Shown here: piece by piece, positions 28,449 through 36,616 of the stretch
How positions within the stretch are numbered: the stretch's first letter is position 1
Layout of the letters: the number at the start of each line of letters is the position of its first letter
Source: Novosphingobium sp. FKTRR1
GTDB lineage: Bacteria; Pseudomonadota; Alphaproteobacteria; Sphingomonadales; Sphingomonadaceae
DNA: 64,000 bases
Direction: 5' to 3'
NCBI RefSeq assembly: GCF_020404405.1
Contig: NZ_JAIZDA010000012.1
Span: 1 to 64,000 of the forward strand
Notes under the pieces: model-generated
The model's input: only the letters and a program-made list of their open reading frames with translations
Database searches by the model: none
What the model was told of the DNA's origin: nothing
Position numbers and translations under genes: made by a program

Positions 28449-28664
28449 GCGGAGATTCGACCGCCAATCTGGTGCGCATGGTCAACCAGATTGCCCGCAA
28501 CGTGACGCACGAGGCCGATCCGGTGGCGACCGTGGCCGACCATGTCGCCGCGTTCTGGAGCGGACGGATGCGCGCGCAGATCGCCACATGGCTGGACCAG
28601 CACGGCGGTGAAGGGCTCGATCCGGTGGCGTTGGCGGCGCTGCAGCGGTTGCAGCAGGGTGCCG

Positions 28665-28675
<11 letters not shown>
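28445..28675 (+). CDS. fdsD: Formate dehydrogenase delta subunit
   Basis: A 76-residue small subunit of FDS complexes. The family pattern NLVRMVNQIARNV and DHVAAFWSGRMRAQIATWLDQHGGEGLDPVALAAL is clear. It has no cofactor motif, and its role is taken to be structural or maturational. ATG overlaps the fdsA stop (28445-28448), and its end overlaps fdhD by 11 bases. Confidence 0.9.
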
Positions 28676-29453
<778 letters not shown>

Positions 29454-29464
29454 AAGCCGGTGCG

Positions 29465-30217
29465 ATGGTCGCACCTGTTTCCTCCCGTTATGCCGAAGGT
29501 TCCGCGCTGCAAGGCCGCACGCGCGGGGCGATCGGGCTCGGCGTGCTGGCGATCGAGGCCTTGCTGGCGCTGCTGCTGGTGCGCGGACTGGCGGGGGATG
29601 TTCCCTTGGTCACGGCCGCCCCGCCCGCCGTGGTGACGCCCGCGATCAACTTGCCCGACAAGCCCCAACCGCCCGAACCGCCGCGCACCACCACCGCGCA
29701 CGAAGCCGAGGGCGCGCAAGGGGCGAGCGGGCGCAAGGCGGCCGCCACCCAGACCGTGGCACCGCCCGCGCGCCTGCCGCTTCCACCGTCGCCACCTGCG
29801 GCTCCCGCTGCCGGAACCGGCGATGACGTGCAGTCGGGCGCTGCCCGCGCGGGCGTGGGCACCGGCGGAGCGGGTGCGGGCAATGGTCCGGGCAGCGGCG
29901 GCAGCGGCGCTGGCGCGGGCGGGCGCTATGTTGCGGTCAAGCCGGTCAAGATCGCCGGAGACCTGACCGAAGCCGACTACCCGCGCGAAGGCCGCGCCAA
30001 GCGGTTGGGGACAATGGTGATCGTGGTGCTGAGCGTTGCCAGCGATGGCCGTGCCAGCGCCTGCCGGGTCCACCATCCCAGCGGCGATCCGGCAGCGGAC
30101 GCGATCACCTGCCGCCTTGCGGTCGAGCGCTTCCGCTTCCGCCCTGCGCAGGACCAGAACGGCGCGGCCATCGCCGCCGATTACGGCTGGCAACAGCGCT
30201 TTTTCTACACGCCCTGA
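29465..30217 (+). CDS. TonB-family energy transducer-like protein
   Basis: A 250-residue protein with one N-terminal membrane anchor (about 24-45), a periplasmic Pro-rich and then Gly/Ala-rich linker (about 55-155) and a C-terminal TonB fold (YPREGRAKRLGTMVIVVLSVASDGRASACRVHHPSGDPAADAITCRLAVERFRFRPA). This is the TonB layout, although no exbB/exbD gene is adjacent. It starts 11 bases after fdhD, so it may be read through from the formate dehydrogenase operon. Whether it couples to ExbBD is unknown. Confidence 0.72.
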   Translation: MVAPVSSRYAEGSALQGRTRGAIGLGVLAIEALLALLLVRGLAGDVPLVTAAPPAVVTPAINLPDKPQPPEPPRTTTAHEAEGAQGASGRKAAATQTVAPPARLPLPPSPPAAPAAGTGDDVQSGAARAGVGTGGAGAGNGPGSGGSGAGAGGRYVAVKPVKIAGDLTEADYPREGRAKRLGTMVIVVLSVASDGRASACRVHHPSGDPAADAITCRLAVERFRFRPAQDQNGAAIAADYGWQQRFFYTP

Positions 30218-30313
30218 AGGTCTTGCGGGGCCAGCGGCGCCAGTCGGCTGCGGAATGGCCCGAAATCGCGCAATGCGCAGACAAGCGCGCGCAGATCGGC
30301 TAAACTCGTTGGC

Positions 30314-30760
30314 ATGATCGCACAGACCATCCAATTGTCGCTGGCGCCGGTGTTCGTGCTGGTGGCGATCGGCAACATCATGAACATCCTGACGACCCGG
30401 CTGGGCCGCATCGTCGACCGCTCGCGCGCGTTGAAGAAGCTGCACGCCGAAACGACCGGCGTTGCGCACGATGCGGTGGTCGTCGAAATGCGCAATGTCG
30501 ACCGCCGCATCCAGTTGATCGGTCATGCGCTGCTGATTCTGGTGCTCAGCGGGATCGGAATCGGGGTGACGGTGGGCATCCTGTTCCTCGGCGAAATGCT
30601 GGGTCAGGAACTGCGCATCGCCACGCAAGTCGCGTTCTTTCTGGCGATATCGCTGCTGATGGTCGCGCTGATCTATCTGCTGCTGGAAACGCGGCTGGTG
30701 GCCAGCACCTTGCGTCTGCCGCAGGAACTGCTGGAGCTTGAGCGCAAGGATCTGCGCTGA
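30314..30760 (+). CDS. DUF2721 family membrane protein
   Basis: A 148-residue inner-membrane protein with three hydrophobic segments (about 8-25, 72-92 and 98-122) and a family-typical cytoplasmic loop NILTTRLGRIVDRSRALKKL. It corresponds to DUF2721, whose function is unknown. It stands alone after about 95 bases from the TonB-like gene and is convergent with the small gene at 30777. Confidence 0.75.
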   Translation: MIAQTIQLSLAPVFVLVAIGNIMNILTTRLGRIVDRSRALKKLHAETTGVAHDAVVVEMRNVDRRIQLIGHALLILVLSGIGIGVTVGILFLGEMLGQELRIATQVAFFLAISLLMVALIYLLLETRLVASTLRLPQELLELERKDLR

Positions 30761-30776
30761 GAGTCAGCGCAGAGGG

Positions 30777-30974
30777 TCAGTTTTGCCGCTTCTTCTTGGG
30801 CGAAGGCGGGGGCGACTGCACCGTCCAGTCCATTGCCTCGGCGGCGTAGTGTTCCAGTTCGCGCCAATGCCGGTCCCAGCCGGGGCCACGCCGTTCGGGC
30901 GGGATCTGTGCTTCAACTTCGATGCGCGCGCGGGTTACCGGGTTTGCCGGTGGTTCACTGTCGCTGTCAGCCAT
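30777..30974 (-). CDS. Small conserved-looking hypothetical protein
   Basis: A 65-residue, highly charged protein without membrane segments. The central stretch NPVTRARIEVEAQIPPERRGPGWDRHW is followed by a basic tail PSPKKKRQN. I do not recognise a family. It lies just downstream of the rplA terminator and is convergent with the DUF2721 gene. Its composition differs from the random frames around it, which supports a real gene. Confidence 0.5.
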   Translation of the reverse strand: MADSDSEPPANPVTRARIEVEAQIPPERRGPGWDRHWRELEHYAAEAMDWTVQSPPPSPKKKRQN

Positions 30975-31001
30975 CGCAGGGTTTCCCGGTTGTATCGAAT
31001 C

Positions 31002-31029
31002 AAAAGGGCCGGAGGTTGCCCCCCGGCCC
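31002..31029 (-). terminator. Rho-independent terminator of the rplK-rplA operon
   Basis: On the minus strand, GGGCCGG (31029-31023), a 10-base loop and CCGGCCC (31012-31006) form a perfect 7-bp stem followed by TTTT. It lies 27 bases after the rplA stop. Confidence 0.85.
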
Positions 31030-31055
31030 CATGAATGGTCGCAATCCCGACAGCC

Positions 31056-31757
31056 TCAGCCGCCGTAGACCTGGCCCACGTCAACCTTCAGGCCGGGGCC
31101 CATCGAGGTCGAAAGGCCGACCTTGCGGACGTACTTGCCCTTGGCGCCAGCAGGCTTCGCCTTGACGATCGCATCGACGAACGCGTCGAAGTTGGCGCGC
31201 AGCGATTCGTTCGAGAACGACAGCTTGCCGATGCCGCCGTGGATGATCCCGGCCTTTTCGACGCGGAATTCGATCTGGCCGGCCTTGGCGGTCTTGACCG
31301 CTTCGGCGACGTTCGGCGTGACGGTGCCGAGCTTCGGGTTCGGCATCAGGCCCTTCGGGCCCAGCAGCTTGCCCAGACGACCCACCAGACCCATCAGGTC
31401 GGGCGTGGCGATGACGCGGCCGTAGTCGAGGTTGCCGGCCTGCATCTCTTCGAGCAGGTCTTCGGCGCCGACGCGATCGGCACCGGCGGCCAGTGCCGCT
31501 TCGGCCTTGTCACCGCGTGCGAACACGGCGACCTTCACGTCCTTGCCGGTGCCTGCGGGCAGGCTGACCATGCCGCGGACCATCTGGTCGGCGTGGCGCG
31601 GATCGACGCCGAGGTTCAGCGAAACTTCCAGCGTTTCGTCGAACTTGGCGCTCTTGAGGTCCTTGAGCAGCTGGATGGCATCATCGACGCCATAGAGCTT
31701 CTGGTTGTCGCCCAGCTTTTCGACAAGGGCGTTCTGCTTCTTGGTCTGCTTGGCCAT
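31056..31757 (-). CDS. rplA: 50S ribosomal protein L1 (uL1)
   Basis: A 233-residue ribosomal protein of standard length. It begins [15 protein letters not shown] and contains the signature [24 protein letters not shown]1 binds 23S rRNA at the exit stalk and, in many bacteria, represses its own operon at the mRNA. A GGAGG precedes the ATG at 31757, and the gene starts 4 bases after rplK. Confidence 0.98.
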   Translation of the reverse strand: MAKQTKKQNALVEKLGDNQKLYGVDDAIQLLKDLKSAKFDETLEVSLNLGVDPRHADQMVRGMVSLPAGTGKDVKVAVFARGDKAEAALAAGADRVGAEDLLEEMQAGNLDYGRVIATPDLMGLVGRLGKLLGPKGLMPNPKLGTVTPNVAEAVKTAKAGQIEFRVEKAGIIHGGIGKLSFSNESLRANFDAFVDAIVKAKPAGAKGKYVRKVGLSTSMGPGLKVDVGQVYGG

Positions 31758-31761
31758 CGGA

Positions 31762-32193
31762 TCAGCCCTCCACAACCTGGATGCCCATCGAACGCGCGGA
31801 GCCTTCGATGATCTTCGCTGCCTGCTCGAGATCGTTCGCGTTCAGATCCTTCATCTTGGACGAAGCGATTTCGGTAAGCTGCGCACGGGTGATCTGGCCG
31901 GCCGAATCCTTGCCCGGCGCCTTCGAACCAGACTTCAGGCCCAGCGCCTTCTTGATGAAGAAGGTTGCCGGCGGCGTCTTGGTGATGAAGGTGAAAGACT
32001 TGTCGGCATAGACAGTGATCACGGTGGGCAGCGGCGTGCCCTTTTCAATTTCCTGGGTAGATGCGTTGAATTCTTTGCAGAAACCCATGATGTTCACACC
32101 GCGCTGACCGAGCGCGGGGCCGATCGGCGGCGAAGGCTTGGCTTCACCGGCCTTGATCTGCAACTTGATGTAGCAGTCGATTTTCTTGGCCAT
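31762..32193 (-). CDS. rplK: 50S ribosomal protein L11 (uL11)
   Basis: A 143-residue protein with the L11 N-terminus [44 protein letters not shown] and the conserved C-terminal rRNA-binding domain ([27 protein letters not shown]). It binds the GTPase-associated centre. TAGGAGG lies 8 bases upstream of the ATG. The 170 bases between nusG and rplK could hold an internal promoter or leader control site. Confidence 0.98.
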   Translation of the reverse strand: MAKKIDCYIKLQIKAGEAKPSPPIGPALGQRGVNIMGFCKEFNASTQEIEKGTPLPTVITVYADKSFTFITKTPPATFFIKKALGLKSGSKAPGKDSAGQITRAQLTEIASSKMKDLNANDLEQAAKIIEGSARSMGIQVVEG

Positions 32194-32363
32194 TGCGGGC
32201 CTCCTATCTTCCTGTTGCCCGGGTGGGCGCAGAGTAAGCGGTCAAACAAGGCCCGAAGGCCTCTCCCGCGCGAAACCCACGGGGAAAACCCCATGGAAGC
32301 GCGCGCCCCTACAGGGAACGCGCGGCAAATGCAAGGATTCGGCCGCGGCTTGCGACCGCGCCC

Positions 32364-32900
32364 TTACTTTACCAGTTCGACTTCCTCGAAGCTCAGCTCC
32401 ACCGGGGTGGCGCGGCCGAAGATCGACACCGAGACCTTGACGCGGCTCTTGTCGAAATCGAGCTCCTCGACGATGCCGTTGAACGAGGCGAACGGGCCGG
32501 CGTTGACCTTGACCGAATCGCCGATCTCGTAATCGACCAGCACCTGCTTGCGCGGTTCGGCAGCGGCCTGTTCGCGGGCGCCGAAGTATCGGGCCGCTTC
32601 CTTTTCAGAGATCGGTTGCGGCTTGGAGTTGGTGCCAAGGAAACCGGTGACCTTGGGCGTGTTCTTGACGAGGTGGTAGATGTCGTCGTTCATCGCCAGC
32701 TTGGCCAGCACGTAGCCGGGCATGAACTTGCGCTCGACGGCCACCTTCTTGCCGCGCTTCACTTCGGTGACGGTCTCGGTCGGAACCTCAACCGCTTCGA
32801 CCAGTTGCGACAGGCCAATGCGTTCAGCCTCGCTGATGATCGCGTCGCGAACCTTGTTTTCGAAGCCGGAATAGGCGTGGATGATGTACCAGCGGGCCAT
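32364..32900 (-). CDS. nusG: Transcription termination/antitermination protein NusG
   Basis: A 178-residue NusG with the N-terminal NGN domain (WYIIHAYSGFENKVRDAI) and a C-terminal KOW domain (IGDSVKVNAGPFASFNGIVEELDFDKSRVKVSVSIFGRATPVELSFEEVELVK). It binds RNA polymerase and couples to Rho or the ribosome. Gene order secE-nusG-rplK-rplA is the conserved bacterial arrangement. Confidence 0.98.
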   Translation of the reverse strand: MARWYIIHAYSGFENKVRDAIISEAERIGLSQLVEAVEVPTETVTEVKRGKKVAVERKFMPGYVLAKLAMNDDIYHLVKNTPKVTGFLGTNSKPQPISEKEAARYFGAREQAAAEPRKQVLVDYEIGDSVKVNAGPFASFNGIVEELDFDKSRVKVSVSIFGRATPVELSFEEVELVK

Positions 32901-32943
32901 GGTCGGGTCGTTTCCTGTTATGCAGTCTGATCGGGCAGGCGGG

Positions 32944-33138
32944 TCAGGCGAGCGAAAGCAGCCAGCTGACGATGAAGCCGAAGATGCTGTCGATGCCCAG
33001 GAAGAACACCGAGAGCAGGATCATCATCAATGCCACGAAGATCGCGGTCGTGGTCGTTTCCTGGCGGGTCGGCCAGACGACCTTGCGCGCTTCGGCGCGG
33101 ACCTGGTTGACGAACTCGCTTGGACTGGTCTTGGCCAT
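32944..33138 (-). CDS. secE: Preprotein translocase subunit SecE
   Basis: A 64-residue single-span SecE. An amphipathic N-terminal stretch (PSEFVNQVRAEARKVVWPTRQETTTTAIFVALMMI, with the conserved VxWPTRxE) leads into one membrane helix. It belongs to the SecYEG channel. The ATG at 33138 begins the family-typical MAKTSP; an ATG 11 codons earlier is less likely. It lies about 280 bases downstream of tRNA-Trp. Confidence 0.95.
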   Translation of the reverse strand: MAKTSPSEFVNQVRAEARKVVWPTRQETTTTAIFVALMMILLSVFFLGIDSIFGFIVSWLLSLA

Positions 33139-33370
33139 GGCTTGCCTGTCTGCAATGAAAAAGGTTGTCACGTCTTCCGCCTAGGGGACATCGCCGCCCC
33201 GGACGGGTCCGGGAGGGGCTGCGAAATCTCCGATGTCGGAAGTTGGCTGTCATGTAAGCGACATGCGCCGCGATGGCAAGACCCACCCGAAACCGCGGCT
33301 TGCGGGCAGCGGACTGACCGAATCGGCCCGCGATCGGCAGCGGCGGGCAGACTGCCGCGGCGGCAATCTT

Positions 33371-33422
33371 GGGAAAGTGGCCAACCTTTTCGGAAAATGG
33401 CCAAACTTATTGGAAAATGGCA
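33371..33422. repeat. 20-bp-period repeat directly downstream of tRNA-Trp
   Basis: Three copies of GGAAA(A/G)TGGCC start at 33371, 33391 and 33411 with exact 20-base spacing. The last copy runs into the tRNA CCA end. Read in the tRNA direction the units are (T/G)GCCATTTTCC..., so the repeat abuts the mature 3' end. Confidence 0.7.
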
Positions 33423-33493
33423 GGAGTGGGGGGACTCGAACCCACGGCCCTCGGTTTTGGAGACCGATGCTCTACCAACTGAGCTACACTCCT
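33418..33493 (-). tRNA. tRNA-Trp (anticodon CCA)
   Basis: A complete cloverleaf on the minus strand. The acceptor stem is AGGAGTG (33493-33487) with CACTCCT (33428-33422), the D-arm GCTCAGTTGGTAGAGC, the anticodon stem-loop CGGTCTCCAAAACCG with CCA in the loop, and the T-arm GTGGGTTCGAGTCCCCC. Discriminator G and an encoded CCA end at 33418. It precedes secE-nusG as in many bacteria. Confidence 0.97.
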
Positions 33494-33577
33494 GCGCCGA
33501 CAGCATTGCCGTCGGAGAACGCGCCCTTAATGGGTTGACGCGGGGGATGCAACCGACCCAGAACGTTTTTATCCGCC

Positions 33578-34399
33578 ATGGCCCGTGACGACCCACAGAT
33601 CATCCCGCCCGACTTGTTGTTGCGGGCTTACCGCGCCGGGATTTTCCCGATGGCGGACAGTCGTGACGATCCCGAAGTGTACTGGGTGGAGCCACGCCAG
33701 CGCGCGATCCTGCCGCTCGACGGATTCCATGTGTCGCATTCGCTGGCGCGCACCTTGCGGCGCGGGCGCTTTGGCGTGACCTGCAACCGCGCGTTCGATG
33801 CGGTGATCGATGCCTGCGCCGCGCCACGCGCCGATGCGCCCGACAGCTGGATCAGCCGCCGCATCCGCGAAAGCTATCGCGAGTTGCACGCGCTCGGCCA
33901 CGCCCACTCGATCGAGGTGTGGCAGGTCGAAGAGGGAGCGGGAGGCGGGCGCGCCGAACGGCTGGTCGGTGGCCTCTACGGCGTCGGCTTCGGCGCGGTG
34001 TTTTGCGGTGAAAGCATGTTCAGCCGCGCCAGCGATGCGTCGAAGGTGGCGCTGTGCTGGCTGGTTGCGGCCATGCGCCGGGGCGGTGCGCGCCTGCTCG
34101 ACTGTCAGTTCACGACCCCGCACCTGACCTCGCTGGGGGCAGTCGAAATCCCGCAATCGCAATACCTTGGCCTGCTGCAAGAGGCGCAGCGGACCGGCCT
34201 TGCGCCGCGTTACCGGGTTGGTGCTTCCTCAACCACCGGGGCATCGTCGCCGGGTTCGGGCGCGGTTTCGATGGCGGGCGCTTCATCGGGAGGCGCCGTG
34301 CCCGAAGGCTTTTCGGCGCTTTTGGCCGATGCGGCGGCGGTCGGGCTGTCCTCCTCGCCGGGGAACTTCATCGCGCAGTCCTTGACCCACACGTCATAG
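33578..34399 (+). CDS. aat: Leucyl/phenylalanyl-tRNA--protein transferase
   Basis: A 273-residue Aat enzyme, which adds Leu or Phe to N-terminal Arg/Lys of proteins and so creates N-degrons for ClpS/ClpAP. The family core is [13 protein letters not shown] (residues 12-24), [43 protein letters not shown] and [17 protein letters not shown]. It is longer than the E. coli enzyme. The last 63 residues are a Gly/Ser/Ala-rich linker and a final [15 protein letters not shown], encoded antisense to the DUF2155 gene. I believe this tail is conserved in sphingomonads, but that is from memory. Confidence 0.9.
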   Translation: MARDDPQIIPPDLLLRAYRAGIFPMADSRDDPEVYWVEPRQRAILPLDGFHVSHSLARTLRRGRFGVTCNRAFDAVIDACAAPRADAPDSWISRRIRESYRELHALGHAHSIEVWQVEEGAGGGRAERLVGGLYGVGFGAVFCGESMFSRASDASKVALCWLVAAMRRGGARLLDCQFTTPHLTSLGAVEIPQSQYLGLLQEAQRTGLAPRYRVGASSTTGASSPGSGAVSMAGASSGGAVPEGFSALLADAAAVGLSSSPGNFIAQSLTHTS

Positions 34400-34857
34400 A
34401 CCGGGTGCTGCACGACGTTGAGCGAGGGGGCGTTGCGGAACAGCCAGCCCGAAAACACTTTGTGCCAGGCCAGCTTTTCCTGCGTGGTCGCGCGTTCCTG
34501 CACGAACAGTTGCACGAAGGCGCCGGTTTCCGGCGGGTCTTCCCACGGCGCGGTCTTTTCGCACGTCGCCAGCTTGACGATGACATTGCCGATGCGCCGC
34601 GATTCGCCGGTGCGCAGCACCAGTTCCTGCGTGATGTTGTTGCGCTTGTTGAGAAAGCCGAGCGTGGCGACGCGGTCCTTGACCGGGGTGCCATATTCGC
34701 TTTCGACGACGCCGCTGGCCGAATCGACCGGCCCGGCGCTGGCCGTCGCCTCGGACGGTGGTGGCGCCTCGTTCTGGCTACCGCATGCAGACAGGCCCGG
34801 CAGCGCAACCGCCCAGGCGAAAGCCAGCGCGGCAAGCGGCCTTGACCGGGGCCGCAT
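34210..34857 (-). CDS. DUF2155 domain lipoprotein-like protein
   Basis: A 215-residue exported protein. A signal sequence ends in a lipobox-like LSAC (Cys at about 25). Then comes an acidic/Ala spacer and the DUF2155 domain ([56 protein letters not shown] and [30 protein letters not shown]). A 45-residue Pro/Ala/Glu-rich tail follows. Function is unknown, although DUF2155 genes often sit beside NDUFA12-type genes, as here. Its 3' 190 bases lie opposite the end of aat. The ATG shares one base with the preceding stop. Confidence 0.85.
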   Translation of the reverse strand: MRPRSRPLAALAFAWAVALPGLSACGSQNEAPPPSEATASAGPVDSASGVVESEYGTPVKDRVATLGFLNKRNNITQELVLRTGESRRIGNVIVKLATCEKTAPWEDPPETGAFVQLFVQERATTQEKLAWHKVFSGWLFRNAPSLNVVQHPVYDVWVKDCAMKFPGEEDSPTAAASAKSAEKPSGTAPPDEAPAIETAPEPGDDAPVVEEAPTR

Positions 34858-35270
34858 CAGCCTTCCGGTGACCAGGCTTCGTAATCGCCGGTAGCGGCGG
34901 CGCGCTTGCCACCGCGTTCCAGAGCGCCTTGCGGGCGATAGGCGGCCGAGGTGCCGGTGGCGTTGGGGGTGTAGTCCACTTCCCAGATGTGCGGCGGCGG
35001 CAGATTGCTTTCGGGCACGCTGTCAAAGCTGCCGTGCAACCAGCCGTGCCATTCCGCCGGAACCCGGCTGGCATCGTTGGGACCGTTGTAGATCACCCAG
35101 CGACGCTCACGCCCGGCGAAGGGATGACCCTTGGGAAAGGGCTTCCTTGCGCGGAAGTATGCGTTGCCCTGAACGTCGGTGCCGACCTGCTCGCCATTGC
35201 GCGCGCTGTCGAACAGGGTGCCGATGGTGGCACCGTCCCACCAGGTGAAGATCTTGCCAAGGATGCTCAT
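34857..35270 (-). CDS. NADH:ubiquinone oxidoreductase 17.2 kDa-like subunit (NDUFA12 family)
   Basis: A 137-residue protein of the NDUFA12/B17.2 family, an accessory subunit of alphaproteobacterial and mitochondrial complex I. Visible family blocks are IFTWWDGATIGTLFDSARNGEQVGTDVQGNAYF, RRWVIYNG and VPAEWHGWLHGSFD. It presumably binds the peripheral arm of complex I at the cytoplasmic face; no other nuo genes are in the window. Its stop is coupled to the DUF2155 start. Confidence 0.93.
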   Translation of the reverse strand: MSILGKIFTWWDGATIGTLFDSARNGEQVGTDVQGNAYFRARKPFPKGHPFAGRERRWVIYNGPNDASRVPAEWHGWLHGSFDSVPESNLPPPHIWEVDYTPNATGTSAAYRPQGALERGGKRAAATGDYEAWSPEG

Positions 35271-35364
35271 GCCGCAGCGCTTAGCCGCTGGAAGGGGGAG
35301 TCGGCAAGCGCGGATGGTACGCGCGCGCCTGCATTCGCCGCAAAAGCATCGAAAAGGGCGGCGA

Positions 35365-35889
35365 TTACCATGTAACCAGGTCGCCCGGCCGCAAGCCGAT
35401 CTGCGCCGCGCGGCCCGCGTTCAATTCGAGCACGCCGCTGGCCGCCCCCGCCGAAGGCAGCGGCGTTTCATCGTAAGGCACGGCGTTCGCCGCGATGTTG
35501 AGCACTTTGTGGTCGGGACCGATGAAGATGATGTCCAGCCCGATCACGGTGTTGCGCATCCAGAACGCGGCGCGGCGCGGCGGGTTCATCGGAAAGATCA
35601 TGCCTTCATCCGGCCCCATCGCGGTGCGGAACATCAGGCCGTGTTCCTGCTCCTCGGCGCTGGCGGCCAGTTCGACCTTGAGCACGCGCGGGCCATTGGC
35701 GGTCGTGACGGTCAGCGGAATGACCGCAAGGCCCGAGATCGGGTGCAGGGTGGGGGTCGCTGGCGCTTGGGTAGAGGTCGTGCCGGGCTGCGCAGTCGGC
35801 TTGCTGTCTGCCGTTGCGGGTGAGCACGCCGCGAGAACCAAGGCGGCTGCAAAGGCCGCCAGCTTACCCGTGATCTTGTGCAGGTTCAT
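35365..35889 (-). CDS. DUF192 family secreted protein
   Basis: A 174-residue protein with a lipoprotein-like signal (MNLHKITGKLAAFAAALVLAACSPA; lipobox LAAC) and a Thr/Pro spacer. The DUF192 domain has LAASAEEQEHGLMFRTAMGPDEGMIFPMNPPRRAAFWMRNTVIGLDIIFIGPD and the end VLELNAGRAAQIGLRPGD. The family's role is not known. Its ATG lies 26 bases inside the end of recX, so the two are translationally linked. Confidence 0.88.
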   Translation of the reverse strand: MNLHKITGKLAAFAAALVLAACSPATADSKPTAQPGTTSTQAPATPTLHPISGLAVIPLTVTTANGPRVLKVELAASAEEQEHGLMFRTAMGPDEGMIFPMNPPRRAAFWMRNTVIGLDIIFIGPDHKVLNIAANAVPYDETPLPSAGAASGVLELNAGRAAQIGLRPGDLVTW

Positions 35890-36472
35890 CGTCGTCGATC
35901 CCTTCAAGTACCCATTCCTCGATCTCGGCCACGTCAACGGCATTGACGATGAACCGCGCGTTGCCAAGCGCATGGCCGCCACGCAACAGCGCGGCAATGT
36001 GTTTCTCGCGCGTCTTGGGATCGCTTGGCGCGGCACCGGGATCACCCCTGCCGGCAAACGGGCCGAGCCGTCGCTTGCGGGCAAAGGCCAGCGCGGCTTC
36101 GCGGGCGGCGCGCTCGCTGCTGCGGTTGGCGGCGCGCAAGTCGGCGCCGATCCCGGCCTGATTGAGCGTCTGATCGATGCGGCGGTCGCCAAGTCCGCGG
36201 CGGCGCAAGGTTTCGCTGCGCGCCTGGGCGTACCCCGCATCATCGATGAAGCCGCGCTCGGCAAAGCGGGCAAGCAGCGCCGGGATATCGGGCGCGGGCG
36301 TGTCCTCATCCCAGCCGCGCTCGCGCAACTTGCGCTTCAGATAGTCGGCCAGCTTGCCCGTGCTGGTGGCAAAGCGTGCGACATAGCCCAGCGCCAGTTC
36401 TTCAAGCTGCGCATCATCGAGCTGTGGCGGAATGGGACGCGCGCGGCGTGGCCGGTTCTGTTCATCGTGCAT
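35864..36472 (-). CDS. recX: RecX-family regulatory protein
   Basis: A 202-residue RecX-like protein built of three-helix repeats: ELALGYVARFATSTGKLADYLKRKLRERGW, LLARFAERGFIDDAGYAQARSETLRRRGLGDRRIDQTLNQAGI and a C-terminal unit with ALLRGGHALGNARFIVNAVDVAEIEEW. RecX proteins bind RecA filaments and limit their extension. The ATG at 36472 begins MHDEQNRPRR with no strong ribosome site. recA is not in the window. Confidence 0.82.
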   Translation of the reverse strand: MHDEQNRPRRARPIPPQLDDAQLEELALGYVARFATSTGKLADYLKRKLRERGWDEDTPAPDIPALLARFAERGFIDDAGYAQARSETLRRRGLGDRRIDQTLNQAGIGADLRAANRSSERAAREAALAFARKRRLGPFAGRGDPGAAPSDPKTREKHIAALLRGGHALGNARFIVNAVDVAEIEEWVLEGIDDDEPAQDHG

Positions 36473-36616
36473 TGGCCATATTCGTGCCACAGTCGCGGAA
36501 CAATGAGAACACCGGCAGCTCTGCATCCGCTCGCAAGACGGGGGACAAGGTTGTCGGCGCCAGCTGCGGCAGGGCAGGACATCGCCCGCCGCACAACAAC
36601 GAATTCGGGGTATCGC

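Noticed and set aside
35495-36616. A long plus-strand extension before the FAAL ATG
   Set aside because: It runs through recX and DUF192 on the other strand and shows no ANL-family sequence. The protein family starts near the ATG at 36617.
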